Notes: generated by a model not told the origin, from the letters alone. A stretch of DNA of 64,000 nt from a virus (IMGVR_UViG_3300024239_000011:206303-270302), one strand, 5' to 3'. Positions 7,941 through 16,267 are shown, numbered from the stretch's first letter. Numbers and translations: made by a program.

Positions 7941-9716
7941 ATGCGAGAGCTTAATGTAGCTCTTGCCCAGTTGAACCCCAAGGTGGGTGACATCGCGGGC
8001 AATCTGAGCAAGATTCTGACCACCCGTCAGACCAATTCCAACGTCGATCTGATCGTCTTCAGCGAGTGCGTGTTGACCGGCTATCCGGTTGAAGACCTCG
8101 TGCAGCGCCCCGCCTTCATGAAGGCGGTCATGGCGGGCATCGAAGAACTGCGCGCCGCCATCGCGGGCACCGATGGTCCCGAGATCATCTTCGGCACTCC
8201 CTATCTCGAAGGCGGTAAGGTCTACAACGCCGCCATCTACGTCGCCCGGAACGGCAAGGTTCAGGTGCGCTTCAAGTCCGAGTTGCCGAACTACGATGTG
8301 TTCGATGAAGTGCGCAACTTCACCCGCGCCATCCCCGCCGACAACCAGACCTTCCGCATCGGTGATTATCATGTCGGCATGATGATTTGCGAAGATGGCT
8401 GGTACCCGCGCGTTTCCGAAGCCCTGTACAAGGGCGGTGCCGACATCATCTTCTGGATCAACGGCTCGCCGTTCTGCCAGGGCAAGGACCAGCTTCGCAA
8501 GGAAGTCATGGCGCAGCGCGCCAAGGAATGCCCCGGCACCCCGATCCTGTACGTCAATCAGGTCGGCGTTCAGGACGACATCGTGTTCGACGGCGCTGGT
8601 TTCGTTAGCGACCGTGAGGGCAACATCGTCGCCCAGCTTCCGGCGTTCGAGGAAAGCGTGACCGCGTTCAAGCTGGTCAATCACACCAAGAACACCGAAG
8701 TCAGCCTCGACCCGAACGCCCGTTCGCAGGCGTACCCGAGCGAGGACGAGGCGATCTACCGCGCCCTGATGCTGTCGCTGCGGGATTACGTGGAGAAGAA
8801 CCGCTTCCCCTATGTGGTCCTGGGTCTGTCGGGTGGCATCGACTCCGGTCTGGTCGCCGCGCTCGCTGCCGATGCTCTCGGTCCCGACCGCGTGTGGGCA
8901 GTTCGCCTGCCGTCGCAGTGGACTTCCGACGAGTCCAACGATCTGGCAACCGAACAGTGCCGCCGCATGGGTATCCGTTGTGACACCATCGCTATCGCGG
9001 AAGCGGTTGCGGTGCTGGAAAACAACATCAACACCCTGGCGCTGTCCGATCTTCCGTTCCCGTCCCGTGACCCCAAGGGTCTGGCGGAAGAGAACGGTCA
9101 GTCCCGTGAACGCGGTCAGACCCTCATGTGGCTGTCCAACAAGTTCGGTCCCATGGTGGTGTCCACCGGCAACAAATCCGAGTACAGCACCGGCTATGCC
9201 ACCCTGTATGGCGACATGTGCGGCGGTTACGCCTTGCTCAAGGATGTGTGGAAGCTAGACGTGTTCGCGGTCGCTAAGTGGCGCAACGAAAACCAGCCCA
9301 TCGGCAGCCGTTTGCCCCGTGGTCCGAAGCAAACCCTGGAAGTTATCCCGGCGCGTGTGATCGAACGCCCGCCGACTGCCGAACTCAAGCCGGGTCAGTC
9401 GGACGAAGAATCGCTCATGCCCTATGACTTCCTCGACCCGCTGCTGATCGCCATGGTCGAAGACGAAAAGAGCAACGATGACACCGCCCTGATGCTGCTG
9501 GAACGCTTCGGCGCCGTTCGCAACTGGTGCGACGACGTGGACAAGATGCGGCGTCTGCTGGACCTTGCCGAGTACAAACGGCGGCAGGCAGCGCCGGGTC
9601 CGAAAATCACCCGCAAGTCCTACGGCAAGGGTCGTCGCTACCCGATCACCAATGGCTTCGTGGAAGTCTGTTCGGCGGATGTTCGGGCGCTGGTCGAAAG
9701 CAAGATGACCACCTGA
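7941..9716 (+). CDS. nadE: Glutamine-dependent NAD+ synthetase
   Basis: Converts nicotinic acid adenine dinucleotide to NAD+ using ATP and ammonia from glutamine. The N-terminal nitrilase-fold glutaminase (residues 1 to about 265) has the full Glu-Lys-Cys triad: FSECVLTGYPVEDL, KSELPNYDVFDE and MMICEDGWYP. The synthetase domain begins near residue 285 with the ATP-binding loop LGLSGGIDSG and continues with STGNKSEYSTGYATLYGD and the C-terminal PPTAELKPGQSDEESLMPYD. At 591 residues it is full length, so the enzyme looks active. Base composition is visibly GC-richer than the flanking phage genes. It is followed by a homing endonuclease and then the PncB-like enzyme. Confidence 0.95.
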   Translation: MRELNVALAQLNPKVGDIAGNLSKILTTRQTNSNVDLIVFSECVLTGYPVEDLVQRPAFMKAVMAGIEELRAAIAGTDGPEIIFGTPYLEGGKVYNAAIYVARNGKVQVRFKSELPNYDVFDEVRNFTRAIPADNQTFRIGDYHVGMMICEDGWYPRVSEALYKGGADIIFWINGSPFCQGKDQLRKEVMAQRAKECPGTPILYVNQVGVQDDIVFDGAGFVSDREGNIVAQLPAFEESVTAFKLVNHTKNTEVSLDPNARSQAYPSEDEAIYRALMLSLRDYVEKNRFPYVVLGLSGGIDSGLVAALAADALGPDRVWAVRLPSQWTSDESNDLATEQCRRMGIRCDTIAIAEAVAVLENNINTLALSDLPFPSRDPKGLAEENGQSRERGQTLMWLSNKFGPMVVSTGNKSEYSTGYATLYGDMCGGYALLKDVWKLDVFAVAKWRNENQPIGSRLPRGPKQTLEVIPARVIERPPTAELKPGQSDEESLMPYDFLDPLLIAMVEDEKSNDDTALMLLERFGAVRNWCDDVDKMRRLLDLAEYKRRQAAPGPKITRKSYGKGRRYPITNGFVEVCSADVRALVESKMTT

Positions 9717-9725
9717 ACCAGAAAT

Positions 9726-9772
9726 CCATAGTGACCATCGTAAAGTTATAAATAAAGCGATGGTCACTATGG
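9726..9772 (+). repeat. 15-bp perfect inverted repeat between nadE and the homing endonuclease
   Basis: CCATAGTGACCATCG (9726-9740) pairs with CGATGGTCACTATGG (9758-9772) around an AT-rich 17-base loop. The right arm runs into the GGAGGG ribosome site of the next gene, so the stem could end nadE transcripts or limit endonuclease translation. There is no long T-run after it. Confidence 0.6.
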
Positions 9773-9780
9773 AGGGTTAG

Positions 9781-10635
9781 ATGAATAAATTCGCAGCTAA
9801 AACAAAAGCAATACCATACTCCGATACAGAGATAGAACGTCTTCGGGTGTTATGGGTTTCGGGTTCTATGGAAGAAATAAAAGAAGCATTTCCTAACCGC
9901 TCTTTGATTGGACTTGGACAGAAAGCTAAAAGTCTGGGTTTGGAATGTAAAGTTGAACGCGCCAGACGTGGTGATCTGTCCGTATTATTGGATAAATCAC
10001 TAACATCATTTTACTGGCTCGGTTTTATACTTGCCGATGGACATTTCACCAAAACAGGGCAATTAGTCGTTGCATTAATGGAAAAAGATAAAAATCACCT
10101 TGAACATCTTGCTCAATACCTAAAAACAACAGTCAAATATCCATATAGGCGAGAAAAAGAATACAAAAAGAGGACATCATTAATTTCACCATCAGAACAA
10201 CAATTAAGATCAGTTGTTCGAATAACAGTACAAGACAAAGAAATAGTAGATCAGATCAATTTTTTATTAGGATTGCCATCTTCGAGAAAGACATACAACC
10301 CTCCTACTAAGTTAGACGACTTGAATACAGACGAAATTACGGCTCTGTTTATAGGTTTCTTTGATGGGGATGGGTCATCAAGTTATAGTTCAATAGAGGG
10401 GTGTGTTCGGAAATCAGCAAGACTTGAAAATCATATTTCGTGGAAACCAGTTTTTGAAATCTTTAGAAATAACAATTTAATACACAACGCTATAACACAC
10501 AAAAATAAGAATACCGTTTCCGGACATCCTACGAAAACTACTATGATGCGGTTATTAGCGTTCGCCACTGAGTATAAGTTACCAATTCTAATTCGGAAAT
10601 GGTCAATCTGGTTTGACGAAAGCAACTTAAACTGA
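9781..10635 (+). CDS. LAGLIDADG-family homing endonuclease (free-standing)
   Basis: Two LAGLIDADG helices are visible: YWLGFILADGHF near residue 79 and ALFIGFFDGDGS near residue 185, each with the catalytic acidic residue. A helix-turn-helix-like N-terminus (DTEIERLRVLWVSGS, then IGLGQKAKSLGL) may aid DNA binding. The gene is markedly AT-rich compared with nadE and the next gene, typical of an invading homing gene. It lies exactly between two NAD genes and is not inside an intron that I can see. The pncB promoter sits in its 3' end. Confidence 0.88.
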   Translation: MNKFAAKTKAIPYSDTEIERLRVLWVSGSMEEIKEAFPNRSLIGLGQKAKSLGLECKVERARRGDLSVLLDKSLTSFYWLGFILADGHFTKTGQLVVALMEKDKNHLEHLAQYLKTTVKYPYRREKEYKKRTSLISPSEQQLRSVVRITVQDKEIVDQINFLLGLPSSRKTYNPPTKLDDLNTDEITALFIGFFDGDGSSSYSSIEGCVRKSARLENHISWKPVFEIFRNNNLIHNAITHKNKNTVSGHPTKTTMMRLLAFATEYKLPILIRKWSIWFDESNLN

Positions 10636-10641
10636 TATACT
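10613..10641 (+). promoter_or_regulatory. Sigma-70-type promoter for the PncB-like gene
   Basis: TTGACG at 10613-10618 and TATACT at 10636-10641 with a 17-base spacer, straddling the end of the homing endonuclease gene. It would start a transcript just ahead of the ribosome site GGAGG. Confidence 0.75.
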
Positions 10642-10664
10642 TTTGCTAATTGGAGGATCAACAC

Positions 10665-12095
10665 ATGACCAATTTTGCAGATCGTATTCTTCGTCCAGAA
10701 ACGAACGATTATCCTGTTCGGAATTTGACAGATATCGATTTCTATAAATTTAGTATGGGGCAGTTCATTTTCCAAAACTACAAGGGCGTCCGCGTCCGCT
10801 TCGGTCTGATCAATCGCGAGCAGAAAATTCCGCTGGCGCGCATCGTGGATGAAGCGGAACTGCGCGCCGCGCTCGATCACATCTGCACGCTGAAGATTCG
10901 ACGCACCGACCTGTCCACTCTGCGTGGTATGGACGTGTACGGGCAGAATATGTTCTCGAATGACTATCTGGCGTTCCTGGCTGATCTGCGCCTGCCGACC
11001 TACGACCTGAAGCGAGTGGGCGATCAGTACGAACTTTTCTTCGAGTGCGAATGGGCGGAAGTCACGCTGTGGGAAACCATCGCGATGGCTGCCATCATGG
11101 AATTGTACTATCGCGCTCTGATGCGGAAGCTGCCCAAGCGCGAACTCGAAAACATGTACGGCATGGCGGCGAACAAGCTGTACCGCAAGCTGCTGCGTAT
11201 CAAACAGCACGGCGGCATCCGCCTCGCTGATTTCGGTCAGCGTCGCCGTCACAGCTTCCTGTGGCAGCGTTACGCCATTGACATGGCGAAAGACGTGCTG
11301 GGTGAGCAGTTCACGGGTACCTCGAACACCTACATGGCGTTCGGCGCTGACTTGAATCCCATCGGTACCAACGCGAACAAACTGCCGATGGTGGTGACCG
11401 CGCTCAAGATGATCGAGGCGCTGAAGGGCGGACTGTCCCGCGAAGACATCATCCCGCTGGTACGTGGCGCTCAATACACGGTGCTTGACCAGTGGGAGCA
11501 GATGTACGGTTCGGGTCTGCGGATCATCCTGCCCGATACCTACGGCAGCAAACAGTTCTTCGCCAACATGTCGGCTGATCAGGCGCGACGTATCGCCTTC
11601 GATTGGCGTGGCATCCGCCAGGACTCTGGCGACCCCGTGGCGGAATGCTGGATGTTCATCAACTGGCTGAAGTCGCAGGGCGTCGCCAATCCGAAGAAGG
11701 CGGGCAAGGTCTGCATTTTCTCGGACGGTCTGGACGTGAAGCTGGACGGTGCTTCGGGTGAACCCGATATCATCGAGCTTTACGAAACGTTCAAGGACGA
11801 AATCAACACGCCGTTCGGCTGGGGTACCAACTTTACCAATGACTTCAAGGGCTGCCTGTCCTGTGCCGATGATCTGGTGCCGGGTCTGGAAGACTTGGGG
11901 CTGAAGTGGAAGGACGTGTTCAAGGGCTTCTCGCTGGTCTGTAAGGTCATCGCGGTCATCTATGACGGCATCAAGGTCGGTGCTGTGAAGCTGTCGAACA
12001 ACATTCTGAAGGCGACCGGCGCTAAGGAAGATGTGGCGGAATACATCCCCATCTACGGTGAAGACGGTCGCATTGAGCAGAAGGTCAACGTGTGA
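10665..12095 (+). CDS. pncB: Nicotinate phosphoribosyltransferase-like enzyme (PncB family)
   Basis: Joins nicotinate to PRPP to make nicotinate mononucleotide, the first step of the Preiss-Handler route. PncB landmarks in order: DIDFYKFSMGQFIFQNY at the N-terminus, EWAEVTLWETIAMAAI, DFGQRRRHSFLWQ, GTSNTYMAF, GIRQDSGDPVAE (PRPP site), CIFSDGLD and GWGTNFTND. The length of 476 exceeds the roughly 400 of E. coli PncB. Oddity: the autophosphorylated His of bacterial PncB, in the sequence GTQAHE, is replaced by Asn (GTNANK), so ATP coupling may be lost. A NAMPT role cannot be fully excluded, but the motifs are PncB-type. GC-rich like nadE. Confidence 0.88.
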   Translation: MTNFADRILRPETNDYPVRNLTDIDFYKFSMGQFIFQNYKGVRVRFGLINREQKIPLARIVDEAELRAALDHICTLKIRRTDLSTLRGMDVYGQNMFSNDYLAFLADLRLPTYDLKRVGDQYELFFECEWAEVTLWETIAMAAIMELYYRALMRKLPKRELENMYGMAANKLYRKLLRIKQHGGIRLADFGQRRRHSFLWQRYAIDMAKDVLGEQFTGTSNTYMAFGADLNPIGTNANKLPMVVTALKMIEALKGGLSREDIIPLVRGAQYTVLDQWEQMYGSGLRIILPDTYGSKQFFANMSADQARRIAFDWRGIRQDSGDPVAECWMFINWLKSQGVANPKKAGKVCIFSDGLDVKLDGASGEPDIIELYETFKDEINTPFGWGTNFTNDFKGCLSCADDLVPGLEDLGLKWKDVFKGFSLVCKVIAVIYDGIKVGAVKLSNNILKATGAKEDVAEYIPIYGEDGRIEQKVNV

Positions 12096-12253
12096 TGGAC
12101 GGCGAAGATTACCGTCTGGATCACTGGCTGGTGGAGCGGGGAGCAATCCCCGCTTTCGCCTCATCCTGCCCCTGCTGTAAGGCAAAAACACAACAGAAAC
12201 CCGGCTCGGAACCCGAGCAGAAAACACTAAACAATAATACCCCTCTCTACTAA
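12095..12253 (+). CDS. Small CPCC protein, possibly truncated by the downstream insertion
   Basis: 52 residues starting in a TGATG overlap with the pncB stop. The front (MDGEDYRLDHWLVERGAI) and a CPCC pair look like a phage protein. The tail becomes Asn-rich where the DNA changes to the AT-rich homing gene, so the original C-terminus may have been lost. It overlaps the end of the opposite-strand gene by 27 bases. Confidence 0.45.
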   Translation: MDGEDYRLDHWLVERGAIPAFASSCPCCKAKTQQKPGSEPEQKTLNNNTPLY

Positions 12254-13171
12254 AATTTGGTAGAATTTGTGCTTGTGGGGATACAATATTCTTATTAATT
12301 CTATACCATTATTAGCACAATACTTTGTTTTCACATCATCGCGGTATTGCGTATCACGTAAAGATTTTTCCCCTCCCCAATGACCGACAGGGCGGAAATG
12401 TTGTGCTCCATCATACTCAATAACGGTATGAATACTTGGTAAATAAAAATCAAATCGTAACGGATATCCCGTTGATGGGTTTCGACAATCATCAAATGTT
12501 TTTTGAAAAACATACGCAATATTATTATCATCCAATATTCTCATAAGGCGAATTTCCGCCACAGAACTACTTTTACATTTAGGGCACCCATTCCCGTTTA
12601 AATGATGTCGTGGCGTTTGTTCAAAAATACCGTGATGCGGGCAGTCTATTTGCACCCTTGTATAATCATTTACGTATGACACATAGGAATAGTTGTAAAA
12701 CTGCCCATGTATCACGTTGGCTCTTTTACCAAATATTTCAGCCGTTAAAGATTGTTTCTGCGCAGTTTTACGATCACCACATCGGGGACAACCATATCCA
12801 TGTGAATGATTATCGGGTGATTGTTCGAAAACACCATGTAACGGGCATTTTATTTTTACTTTTGTGCGTGCATTCTTATACTCCACAAGGTCATATTGAT
12901 AAAACCCTTCATGAATGCTCGTAGATTTGTTGATAAACTCAATTGATTTCTTTTCTATATTTTTCCCTTTATTGCGCACACTACTAGCACAGCGAGGACA
13001 ACCTTGACCTTGTAGATGATTATCAGGTCTTTGAGTAAATTCGCCGTGTACCCGACATGTAATTACCACCGGGGTCTTATTGTTGATGTAGTTAGACTTA
13101 TCATAGCTATATTTGCCGTCATGAACAGATAGTGCCAACCCAACAAACCATTCAGTATCCCGTTTTTGCAT
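12227..13171 (-). CDS. Homing endonuclease: zinc-finger repeats plus Vsr-like PD-(D/E)XK nuclease
   Basis: Three tandem repeats of the treble-clef type each read roughly C.HG.F.Q.P..HL.G.GCP.C (CPRCASS, CPRCGDR, CPKCKSS), as in DUF723-style DNA-binding repeats. The C-terminal domain has FDFYLPSIHTVIEYDGAQHF and YCANNGIELIRI, the Vsr/EDxHD homing-nuclease pattern. The ATG at 13171 is chosen over an alternative upstream start. The gene is AT-rich, on the opposite strand, and sits between pncB and the NADAR-NMNAT gene, so it is a second mobile insertion in the NAD block. Confidence 0.82.
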   Translation of the reverse strand: MQKRDTEWFVGLALSVHDGKYSYDKSNYINNKTPVVITCRVHGEFTQRPDNHLQGQGCPRCASSVRNKGKNIEKKSIEFINKSTSIHEGFYQYDLVEYKNARTKVKIKCPLHGVFEQSPDNHSHGYGCPRCGDRKTAQKQSLTAEIFGKRANVIHGQFYNYSYVSYVNDYTRVQIDCPHHGIFEQTPRHHLNGNGCPKCKSSSVAEIRLMRILDDNNIAYVFQKTFDDCRNPSTGYPLRFDFYLPSIHTVIEYDGAQHFRPVGHWGGEKSLRDTQYRDDVKTKYCANNGIELIRILYPHKHKFYQILVERGIIV

Positions 13172-13173
13172 AG

Positions 13174-13202
13174 TTGCCTCACAAACCATCATGTGCTATT
13201 AT
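13174..13202 (+). promoter_or_regulatory. Sigma-70-type promoter for the NADAR-NMNAT gene
   Basis: TTGCCT at 13174-13179 and TATTAT at 13197-13202 with a 17-base spacer, 39 bases before the start at 13242. Confidence 0.65.
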
Positions 13203-13241
13203 TTAGCAAAATTAGCACATGACAGTTCAAAAGGTCGCCAC

Positions 13242-14582
13242 ATGTCTTCCCGCGCCAACACTGATTACACGTTTTTTTGGAAATCCGATTCGCCTTTCAG
13301 CAATTGGCATCCATCTGAATTTGTATTGCCATTCCCTTGGCATTTAATCGATCTCACACGGGGTAATGCGATTCACCGTCCAGCGGTGAAGGCACTATTC
13401 TCCATGGGCATCACTTTTGATGATCTCAAGTTCAACTGTGTTGAAAAATATATGATGTTCGCCAAAAGTCTTCTCATGGGCGATTATATCACTGCTGCTA
13501 AAATTCTCAAAGAAACTCGCCCAAATGAATTAAAACGATTGGGGCGGGAAGTATCGCCGTGGAACGAAGAATTATGGATCGAACATCGTTTTAATATCGT
13601 GTTCGACGCATGTTGGGCGAAATTCACCCAGAATGAGCATCTACGTGATGAAATGCTTAGCACGGGAACTACAAAATTTGCGGAGGCGAGTCCCAAGGAT
13701 GCTATTTGGGGTCTTGGTATTTCCGTTGACGATCCACGCATTAATACGCCAGCCGTATGGACCGGTTTAAATCTTCTCGGGCAGGTTCTTGACAAGGTGA
13801 AAGCTCGCCTGCGCACCCAACCGGTGATCAAGCGCAAGATTCTGCCCTGGATGTCCGTCCAGAAGCGGGAACCGCGTGTCGCCCTAATGGTCGGACGGTT
13901 CCAGCCACTTCACCGTGCGCACTGCATGGTCATCGAGCGCATGCTTCAGGACAATGACGTGGTGATCATTGGTATCGGGTCGGCGCAGGAATCCAAAACC
14001 CAACGCAACCCGTATCACGCCGAAATCCGCATGGCGATGCTGAAAAACGTTTTCGGCAACCGTATCGTGACCATGCCGTTGCGTGACTTGGGGTCGGGGG
14101 TTCACACCCAGGAATGGATTACCAACGTCATCGGTAAATGCCATGAAATGCGCCTACCGACGCCCAATCGCTACTACTGCGGATGCCATGACGATTCGCT
14201 CTGGTACCAGGGCTACTTCAGTGGCACCAACCCGAAGAAAATCGAGGTTGGTGACATGGTGAAATACGTCCACACCAGCGAAGACCGGGAACTGATCATC
14301 CTCGAACGGACGATGAATCACTACCCGAGCGCCACGCGCATCCGTGAGTACATGAACCTGCGAATGGAAGACTGGAAGTGGTGGATTCCCGAGGTCAACC
14401 ACGTCCTAGTGGAAGCTAACTATCCAGCGCAGTTCCGCACCGCGCTGGAAGTCGAAGACTTCAGCGAGTTCACCGATATCCAACCGGAAGGTACGTTTGT
14501 GTACCAACCGACCAATGGCGAAATCTATCAAAAAATCAATGGTGTCTACCAGCCCAAGCGCGAATCGGTGGTCATCGAGTAG
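13242..14582 (+). CDS. NADAR domain fused to NMN/NaMN adenylyltransferase (NadM-like)
   Basis: Residues 1 to about 190 form a NADAR (YbiA/DUF1768) domain: FFWKSDSPFSNWHPSEF, CVEKYMMFAKSLLMGD, GLGISVDDP and WTGLNLLGQVLDKVK. NADAR enzymes cleave N-glycosidic bonds, including ADP-ribose on guanine. From about residue 213 the nucleotidyltransferase domain has VALMVGRFQPLHRAH (HxGH-type site as HRAH), QRNPYHAEIRMAML and the late PSATRIREYM motif, as in archaeal and bacterial NadM. It would adenylylate NaMN or NMN. The NADAR half has lower GC than the transferase half, with a change near 13800, pointing to a recent fusion. The ATG at 13242 follows an AAGGT ribosome site. Confidence 0.88.
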   Translation: MSSRANTDYTFFWKSDSPFSNWHPSEFVLPFPWHLIDLTRGNAIHRPAVKALFSMGITFDDLKFNCVEKYMMFAKSLLMGDYITAAKILKETRPNELKRLGREVSPWNEELWIEHRFNIVFDACWAKFTQNEHLRDEMLSTGTTKFAEASPKDAIWGLGISVDDPRINTPAVWTGLNLLGQVLDKVKARLRTQPVIKRKILPWMSVQKREPRVALMVGRFQPLHRAHCMVIERMLQDNDVVIIGIGSAQESKTQRNPYHAEIRMAMLKNVFGNRIVTMPLRDLGSGVHTQEWITNVIGKCHEMRLPTPNRYYCGCHDDSLWYQGYFSGTNPKKIEVGDMVKYVHTSEDRELIILERTMNHYPSATRIREYMNLRMEDWKWWIPEVNHVLVEANYPAQFRTALEVEDFSEFTDIQPEGTFVYQPTNGEIYQKINGVYQPKRESVVIE

Positions 14583-14627
14583 TAAATGGGGCGGGAATTA
14601 TCCCGCCCCAAATTATGAGAACAAAAC

Positions 14628-14975
14628 ATGACACAAGTTGCTCTGTATCAAGGGTTCCCGGTTTCCAAGGATGGTTCTGTCGAGGGCGAACTTCCGCCAG
14701 ATGTGAAATCGCGTTTTCCATCGGACCCTGATAATATCGACAATTACGATCTGGTACAGGCAGGTTACGAAGTCGTTATTCTATGTATTGATGAAGACTC
14801 TGATTTCCCCATTGACGATGAGGAAGATCGGAATGAAGAAGGCGAAATTTATCTCGACGTAGCCCTTCAATGGTGCCCGGAACCTCCACCCGGTGAAGGT
14901 TGGAAATTGGCATGGAAAACCCCTCACGGGGATGATTGGAACGTCGTTTGGTGGAGAAAGAAAAATGACAGTTAA
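14628..14975 (+). CDS. Hypothetical acidic protein, 115 residues
   Basis: No known domain. Strongly acidic in the middle (DEDSDFPIDDEEDRNEE) with a Trp-rich end (WKLAWKTPHGDDWNVVWW). It overlaps the following ADP-ribosylglycohydrolase by 11 bases and is probably co-transcribed with it. Confidence 0.65.
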   Translation: MTQVALYQGFPVSKDGSVEGELPPDVKSRFPSDPDNIDNYDLVQAGYEVVILCIDEDSDFPIDDEEDRNEEGEIYLDVALQWCPEPPPGEGWKLAWKTPHGDDWNVVWWRKKNDS

Positions 14976-15831
14976 AGATCGAGCAATAGGCTCATTTATT
15001 GGTTTGGCTATTGGCGATGCCCTCGGCACCCCAGCAGAATTCAAGATGCCCGGCGAATTCGAACCCATCACTGGAATGCGCGGTGGTGGGGCTTTTCGTT
15101 TGAACCCTGGCGAATGGACCGACGATACCAGTATGGCGTTGTGTATTGCGTATTCACTGTCCGACAAAGGTGATTTTGTCCCGTCTGATATCATGAAACG
15201 GTTTGTGAACTGGTGGCAGCACGGCTACGCTTCCCACAACGGGCGCTGCTTTGATATTGGTACCACCACCCGCAAAGCCCTTCAGCGGTTCATAAAGACC
15301 GGTGAAACGTCAATGCCGGATACAGACCCGATGGCGTCTGGAAACGGCGCCATCATGCGATTCTCACCCATCGCCACGTTCTATCACGACAACATCGACC
15401 GCATGGTTGAGGTGGCAATTTCCCAGGCAATGATGACCCATCCAACCCCCGAGTCTATTCGGGAGGCGGAAACCTTTGCCCGCATCATTCACGGGGCAAT
15501 GCACGGCAAGACGAAGGAAGAACTTATCGACTGCGAGAAATTCAAGAAAATCCCGGCTGATATGGTCCCGGCAACTGGTTACGTTGTGCATACGATGTTT
15601 GCTGCACAATGGGCAGTTGCCAATTCGGATAATTTCTGCGATGCTCTACTCAAGGCAGTAAACCTAGGGGATGATGCTGATACCGTTGGTGCGGTTACCG
15701 GTCAAATTGCCGGTGCATTGTACGGCGTCTCTACAATCCCCAACGAATGGCTGTCGGTGCTTGCATGGCGCGAACAATTGTTCGATCTGGCGGAAAAACT
15801 ATACTCAGGTCAACCCAACAACGACATGTGA
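14965..15831 (+). CDS. ADP-ribosylglycohydrolase (DraG/ARH family)
   Basis: Removes ADP-ribose from modified proteins or nucleic acids using a di-magnesium site. Both metal motifs are present: GLAIGDALGTPAEF with EWTDDTSMAL near residue 55, and GDDADTVGAVTGQIAGALYG near residue 233. The length of 288 matches the family. The ATG at 14965 is placed where the family begins (MTVKDRAIGSFIG). It lies directly after the NADAR-NMNAT fusion, so ADP-ribose removal and NAD+ synthesis are encoded together. The substrate (Arg, Ser, DNA or ADP-ribose itself) cannot be told from sequence. Confidence 0.92.
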   Translation: MTVKDRAIGSFIGLAIGDALGTPAEFKMPGEFEPITGMRGGGAFRLNPGEWTDDTSMALCIAYSLSDKGDFVPSDIMKRFVNWWQHGYASHNGRCFDIGTTTRKALQRFIKTGETSMPDTDPMASGNGAIMRFSPIATFYHDNIDRMVEVAISQAMMTHPTPESIREAETFARIIHGAMHGKTKEELIDCEKFKKIPADMVPATGYVVHTMFAAQWAVANSDNFCDALLKAVNLGDDADTVGAVTGQIAGALYGVSTIPNEWLSVLAWREQLFDLAEKLYSGQPNNDM

Positions 15832-15835
15832 AATA

Positions 15836-16153
15836 ATGGCAAAACATAAACATATTTTTTACGCAAATGAAGACGAAGGAATGATTGATCTTCTTGAGTT
15901 TTTTGGTTGTTATGAGGATATCGAGCATATTTTCGATATCGAAATAGCTTGCGCAGAAAAAGACGGAACCCCGCTATTTCATAAAGATAATCCAAATGGA
16001 TTTCATGAAGAATATGATGGAGTTGTATTAGACACTATCTTCAGAAATGCGGACACCAAAGTAATTCATAGGCTTGGAATCAAGGGTTATAAATTTCAAG
16101 TAACGTATGATGATGAAACCGAAGAATTTATTAATGCGAAAATATCCAGATAA
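15836..16153 (+). CDS. Hypothetical protein, 105 residues
   Basis: Starts five bases after the glycohydrolase stop. Acidic, with no recognised motif (begins MAKHKHIFYANEDEGMIDLL). Lower GC than the preceding gene. Function unknown. Confidence 0.6.
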   Translation: MAKHKHIFYANEDEGMIDLLEFFGCYEDIEHIFDIEIACAEKDGTPLFHKDNPNGFHEEYDGVVLDTIFRNADTKVIHRLGIKGYKFQVTYDDETEEFINAKISR

Positions 16154-16198
16154 CCACTTGCCCAACAATTGAAGGAGACGGTTCATCCTCGTTCCGTC

Positions 16199-16230
16199 GG
16201 GTTTGATGTTGTTAGAGCAACATCAAACCC
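16199..16230 (+). terminator. 13-bp perfect hairpin upstream of coaD
   Basis: GGGTTTGATGTTG (16199-16211) pairs exactly with CAACATCAAACCC (16218-16230) around a six-base loop. It ends 37 bases before the coaD start. There is only a weak T-rich tail, so it may terminate the ADP-ribose operon or act as an attenuator for coaD. Confidence 0.55.
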
Positions 16231-16267
16231 CGCTTGTATATTTATCTCGAACGAAAGGGGGCGCGTT

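Noticed and set aside
10431-12227. 598-codon open frame on the minus strand
   Set aside because: It is the antisense shadow of the GC-rich pncB gene; the plus-strand protein has clear family motifs.
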